64,000 nt of DNA from Reticulitermes speratus (lineage: Eukaryota; Arthropoda; Insecta; Blattodea; Rhinotermitidae). The notes under the pieces are model-generated. The model did not search any database. It saw only the letters and a program-made list of their open reading frames with translations, and was not told the DNA's origin. A program made the position numbers and the translations under genes. Location: NCBI GenBank assembly GCA_021186555.1, contig JAJKFL010000042.1, positions 42,631,980-42,695,979 on the forward strand, given 5' to 3'. Below are positions 61,785 through 64,000 of this stretch, one piece after another (within the stretch, counting starts at the first letter, position 1; each line of letters starts with the position of its first letter).

Positions 61785-62740
61785 CGTAATGGGATGATAG
61801 GACTGACTTCGGCTGGTGGGGGTGGGAACTGCCCCCCAGGTGGGGGTGTGCGTGAGCGTACGATGCGGGCTGTGGAGTACTATAACAATACAGTGCTCCG
61901 GGCTCGAGTCGGCGCTGGTCTGACAGGACCTAGAAATGGGACCAACAGTTCATCATACAACGTAGCACAAGATGCACTTCATCGTAGCAACTCCAGCTTG
62001 GAACTGACGCACGACCCCCATCACGGGCCGGGAACTTCTGATCCTCCAGTACAACTCCGTCGTGAATACGGAAGTCATGGTTCCATTGACGTCATTTCTG
62101 CCTCTTCCGAACGAGGAGGAGCATGTAGTTCATCAGGAGCCGGTGAAAGTTTCTTTGCGATGTTGCAGGATTACCGTCCAGCTGTGCTAGGGATGATAGG
62201 CACAGATCAGCGTAGTCCTGGCCCTGCGGAGTATCTTAGAGGCAAAGTGGATCCTCCGCCAGCCACTGAAAACGCTTCCAACGCACTTGCCGCTGCCAGT
62301 GATGATATTCCATCATCAAACATGACATCTTCCATGAGTACAAGCCCGAAACTGAGACTGAAGTTGCATCGTTTCTGGGGAGGTGGTGGTAGTGGTGCAA
62401 GTGGAGGGACGGGAGGCGGAGGGAAACCGCCTAGACATCAGCATGTGGTGGATGATAGTGTTGTGAATACGAGTACTTCTTCGAATAATAACCACTGTAC
62501 AGGCAGTGAAATAGAGGAAAGACAGAGAAGGAGAGCTTTTGTGCATCATGACTGCCAGTCTATTACAGCCAACCTGGGATATGCGGCGAAGTTACGGGGG
62601 TTGCTGCTGGCCAGGAGGAGGAACACGACAACGGGGGCCTCAGCGGCGTCGATGCTTGGTGCCAGGTCTGCAACACCAGATGGTGGCGACAGTGGTGACG
62701 AAGATGCTGGGGATGGACGAGGAAATGATCTTCTCGAAAG
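61785..62740 (+). CDS. SIPA1L: Internal coding exon of a SIPA1L-family Rap GTPase-activating protein (N-terminal region)
   Basis: The exon has 318 complete codons plus two bases, so it ends in phase 2. It is bounded by TTTTGTTTCAG and AAG|GTGAGT. Numbering from the first codon (Arg), I see [10 protein letters not shown] at 93-102, [13 protein letters not shown] at 118-130, [14 protein letters not shown] at 254-267 and [13 protein letters not shown] at 277-289, followed by an acidic Asp/Glu/Gly end. The same motifs occur in the same order in the N-terminal part of vertebrate SIPA1L1-3 (REYGS..SID, GESFFD.L..Y, then [11 protein letters not shown]), upstream of the RapGAP and PDZ domains. Those proteins are known to inactivate Rap GTPases and to scaffold at synapses and junctions. 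Between the motifs lie low-complexity Gly, Ser and Asn runs (195-213, 229-237). No catalytic residues are in this exon. An upstream exon is required but was not found. Homology is judged by eye from the motifs. Confidence 0.86.
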
Positions 62741-62746
62741 GTGAGT
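62739..62746 (+). promoter_or_regulatory. 5' splice donor of the SIPA1L exon
   Basis: AG|GTGAGT is a consensus donor with the GT at 62741-62742. Reading through it meets a TGA at 62742-62744, so the exon must be spliced here, leaving AG as the first two bases of a split codon. Confidence 0.88.
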
Positions 62747-62829
62747 TTGACAAGTAATTGAGGTTCGTACTTAGTACTCTATTACGGCAACGTGTATGTA
62801 ACACGCAGGAGGAAATCGTAGTTCTGTTC

Positions 62830-63410
62830 TGAGTGTGATGGCGCACATCAGGGCTAGACAGTCCGTGTTTTGAGTCTCATGGCACAGTTTAGGGCCGGAC
62901 AGTTCATGTTTTGAATATGGTGGCGCATTTCAGGGTTATAAAATCCATGTCTTTAATCTAATGGCGCATTTTAGGGCTAGACAGCCCATGTTTTGAACAT
63001 GATGGCGCAGTTCAGGGTTAGACAGTCCATGTTTTGAATATGGTGGCATATATCAGGGCTGGAAAATCCATGTTTTTAATCTGATGGCGCCTTTTAGGTT
63101 ACACAGGACAGGTTTTGAATATGATGGCGCATTTCAGGGCTAGAAGATCTGTGTCTTTAATCTGATGGCGCAGTTCATAGCCAGACAGTTCATGTTTTGA
63201 ATATGATGGCGCATTTCAGGGCTGGAAAATCCATGTCTTTAATTGATGGCGCATTTCAGGGCTGGACAGTGAATGTTTTGAATATGATGGCGCATTTAAG
63301 AGCTGGAAGATCCATGTTTTTAATCTGATGGCGCATTTCAGGGCTAGACAGGAAATGTATCGTGTCTGATGGCGCAGTTCAGGGCTACAGAATTCAGGTA
63401 AAGCAGGATA
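62830..63410 (+). repeat. 41-bp minisatellite, 14 units, in the intron after the SIPA1L exon
   Basis: Anchored on GGCGCA (or a near variant), units recur at 62840, 62881, 62922, 62963, 63004, 63045, 63086, 63126, 63167, 63208, 63248, 63289, 63330 and 63371, a period of 41 bases with two 40-base steps. Two monomer types largely alternate: one reads GCTAGACAGTCCATGTTTTG, the other GCTGGAAAATCCATGTCTTT. A degraded extra unit lies near 63431. Confidence 0.92.
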
Positions 63411-63440
63411 GACAAATCGTGTTTTGAATCTGGAGGTGTA

Positions 63441-64000
63441 ATCCGGGGCTAGGCAAATTATGGGTACGAAGAAGTTGTTGGTTGTTGGCCGTTGCCGATA
63501 AATAGGTATAACGTGACGTTGCGACAAAGTATTCGGCATCCATATTATGGATTCATCTTTTCGGTGTTTTGTAATTGTTAGTAGCATTAAATCGCTCTTT
63601 CTTTTTCGAAAATTCTGAAGAATATGAACTTCCATCTATTACAGAAAATTTGGTAAGGCGTTTCATTTGGTTATTCCGAGATAGAAATGTACGAATAGCC
63701 ATACGGTTTTGTAATGAAAACAGAGGCTCTGTGCCTCTTTTTATTTTTTCATTTTATATAAACAATTTCAGAAATTTGTAACAGAGCACATCTTCCATTG
63801 TAGGTCAGTACAGCTGCATGCAATGCAAAGAAAGGCAACGTGCAATATTAAAAATTCAATTTAACTCGACACTTCGCTGTTCAAGCAGTTGGCAAATCGA
63901 TAGACCTTTCGATATCGATATGGACGCCACCAGTGTTATATGAATTTCTCCATATAGATTGACAGCCGGATCTGAATGTATTCTAGACCACTGTTTATTG
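63441..64000. other. Intronic sequence, no gene recognised
   Basis: Downstream of the minisatellite, presumably the intron following the SIPA1L exon. AT-rich, with no further exon that I can recognise. Confidence 0.5.

Noticed and set aside
62830-63410. CRISPR array
   Set aside because: The 41-base units are tandem and degenerate throughout, without constant repeats separated by unique spacers. The genome is eukaryotic.

Overview
This is eukaryotic, intron- and repeat-dominated DNA, almost certainly from an arthropod and most likely an insect with a large genome. A cockroach or termite relative is my best guess, from the style of the SINEs and the translated repeats; this is inference and not proven here. 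There are no operons, no rRNA genes and no tRNA gene that I would call functional. Almost every open frame in the window is a chance frame through a repeat.

The one host-gene piece I can support is a coding exon at 61785-62740 (+), with a clean acceptor and donor. It encodes 318 complete codons of the N-terminal region of a SIPA1L-family protein (signal-induced proliferation-associated 1-like, a Rap GTPase-activating scaffold). It is recognised from the motif order REYGS..SID, GESFF..L..Y, then [11 protein letters not shown]. The exon enters at phase 0, so at least one more exon lies upstream. I found none in the window, so much or all of 1-61784 may be intron or 5' flank of this gene. The RapGAP and PDZ parts would lie beyond the right edge.

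The remainder is a palimpsest of mobile elements. (1) Four tRNA-derived SINE families: SINE-A (tRNA-Leu-like head, about 260 bp, 13-14 bp target duplications), SINE-B (about 280 bp, more than 25 copies of all ages), SINE-C (about 250 bp) and SINE-D (about 290 bp, two copies). (2) Short DNA transposons: hAT-like elements with 7-8 bp target duplications, pogo/Tigger-like and mariner-like MITEs with TA duplications, and a longer family (MITE-E) carrying a GTCY-repeat tract. (3) Foldback or inverted-repeat elements whose arms share a CTGAWGATGG...CCGAAAC signature, possibly Penelope-like terminal repeats. (4) Decayed non-LTR retrotransposon and transposase fragments. (5) A recurrent translated repeat (KFPAFYGTRRF type). 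Nesting is frequent, and two regions (19.1-20.3 kb and 53.5-54.4 kb) are three layers deep.

Region by region: 0-2.3 kb SINE-B, SINE-A, SINE-A, SINE-B, repeat H. 2.5-5.4 kb inverted 'CCAATTTCG' repeats, GC-rich inverted repeats, SINE-A with perfect duplications. 6.5-9 kb SINE-B, microsatellite, repeat H, and a trimeric SINE-A. 11-18 kb several SINE-B, hAT and pogo MITEs, and a 328-bp inverted-repeat element with a 13-bp target duplication. 19-25 kb nested MITE-E/SINE-D/MITE, LINE tail, repeat H pair. 25-36 kb SINE-A/B/C, LINE tail, foldback. 36-48 kb SINEs, Tc1-type and second transposase fossils, hAT MITE, MITE-E, translated repeat. 48-61 kb MITE-E with inverted-pair insert, SINEs, foldbacks. 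61.6-63.4 kb the SIPA1L exon, flanked upstream by a 58-60 bp tandem repeat that runs into the splice acceptor and downstream by a 41-bp minisatellite.
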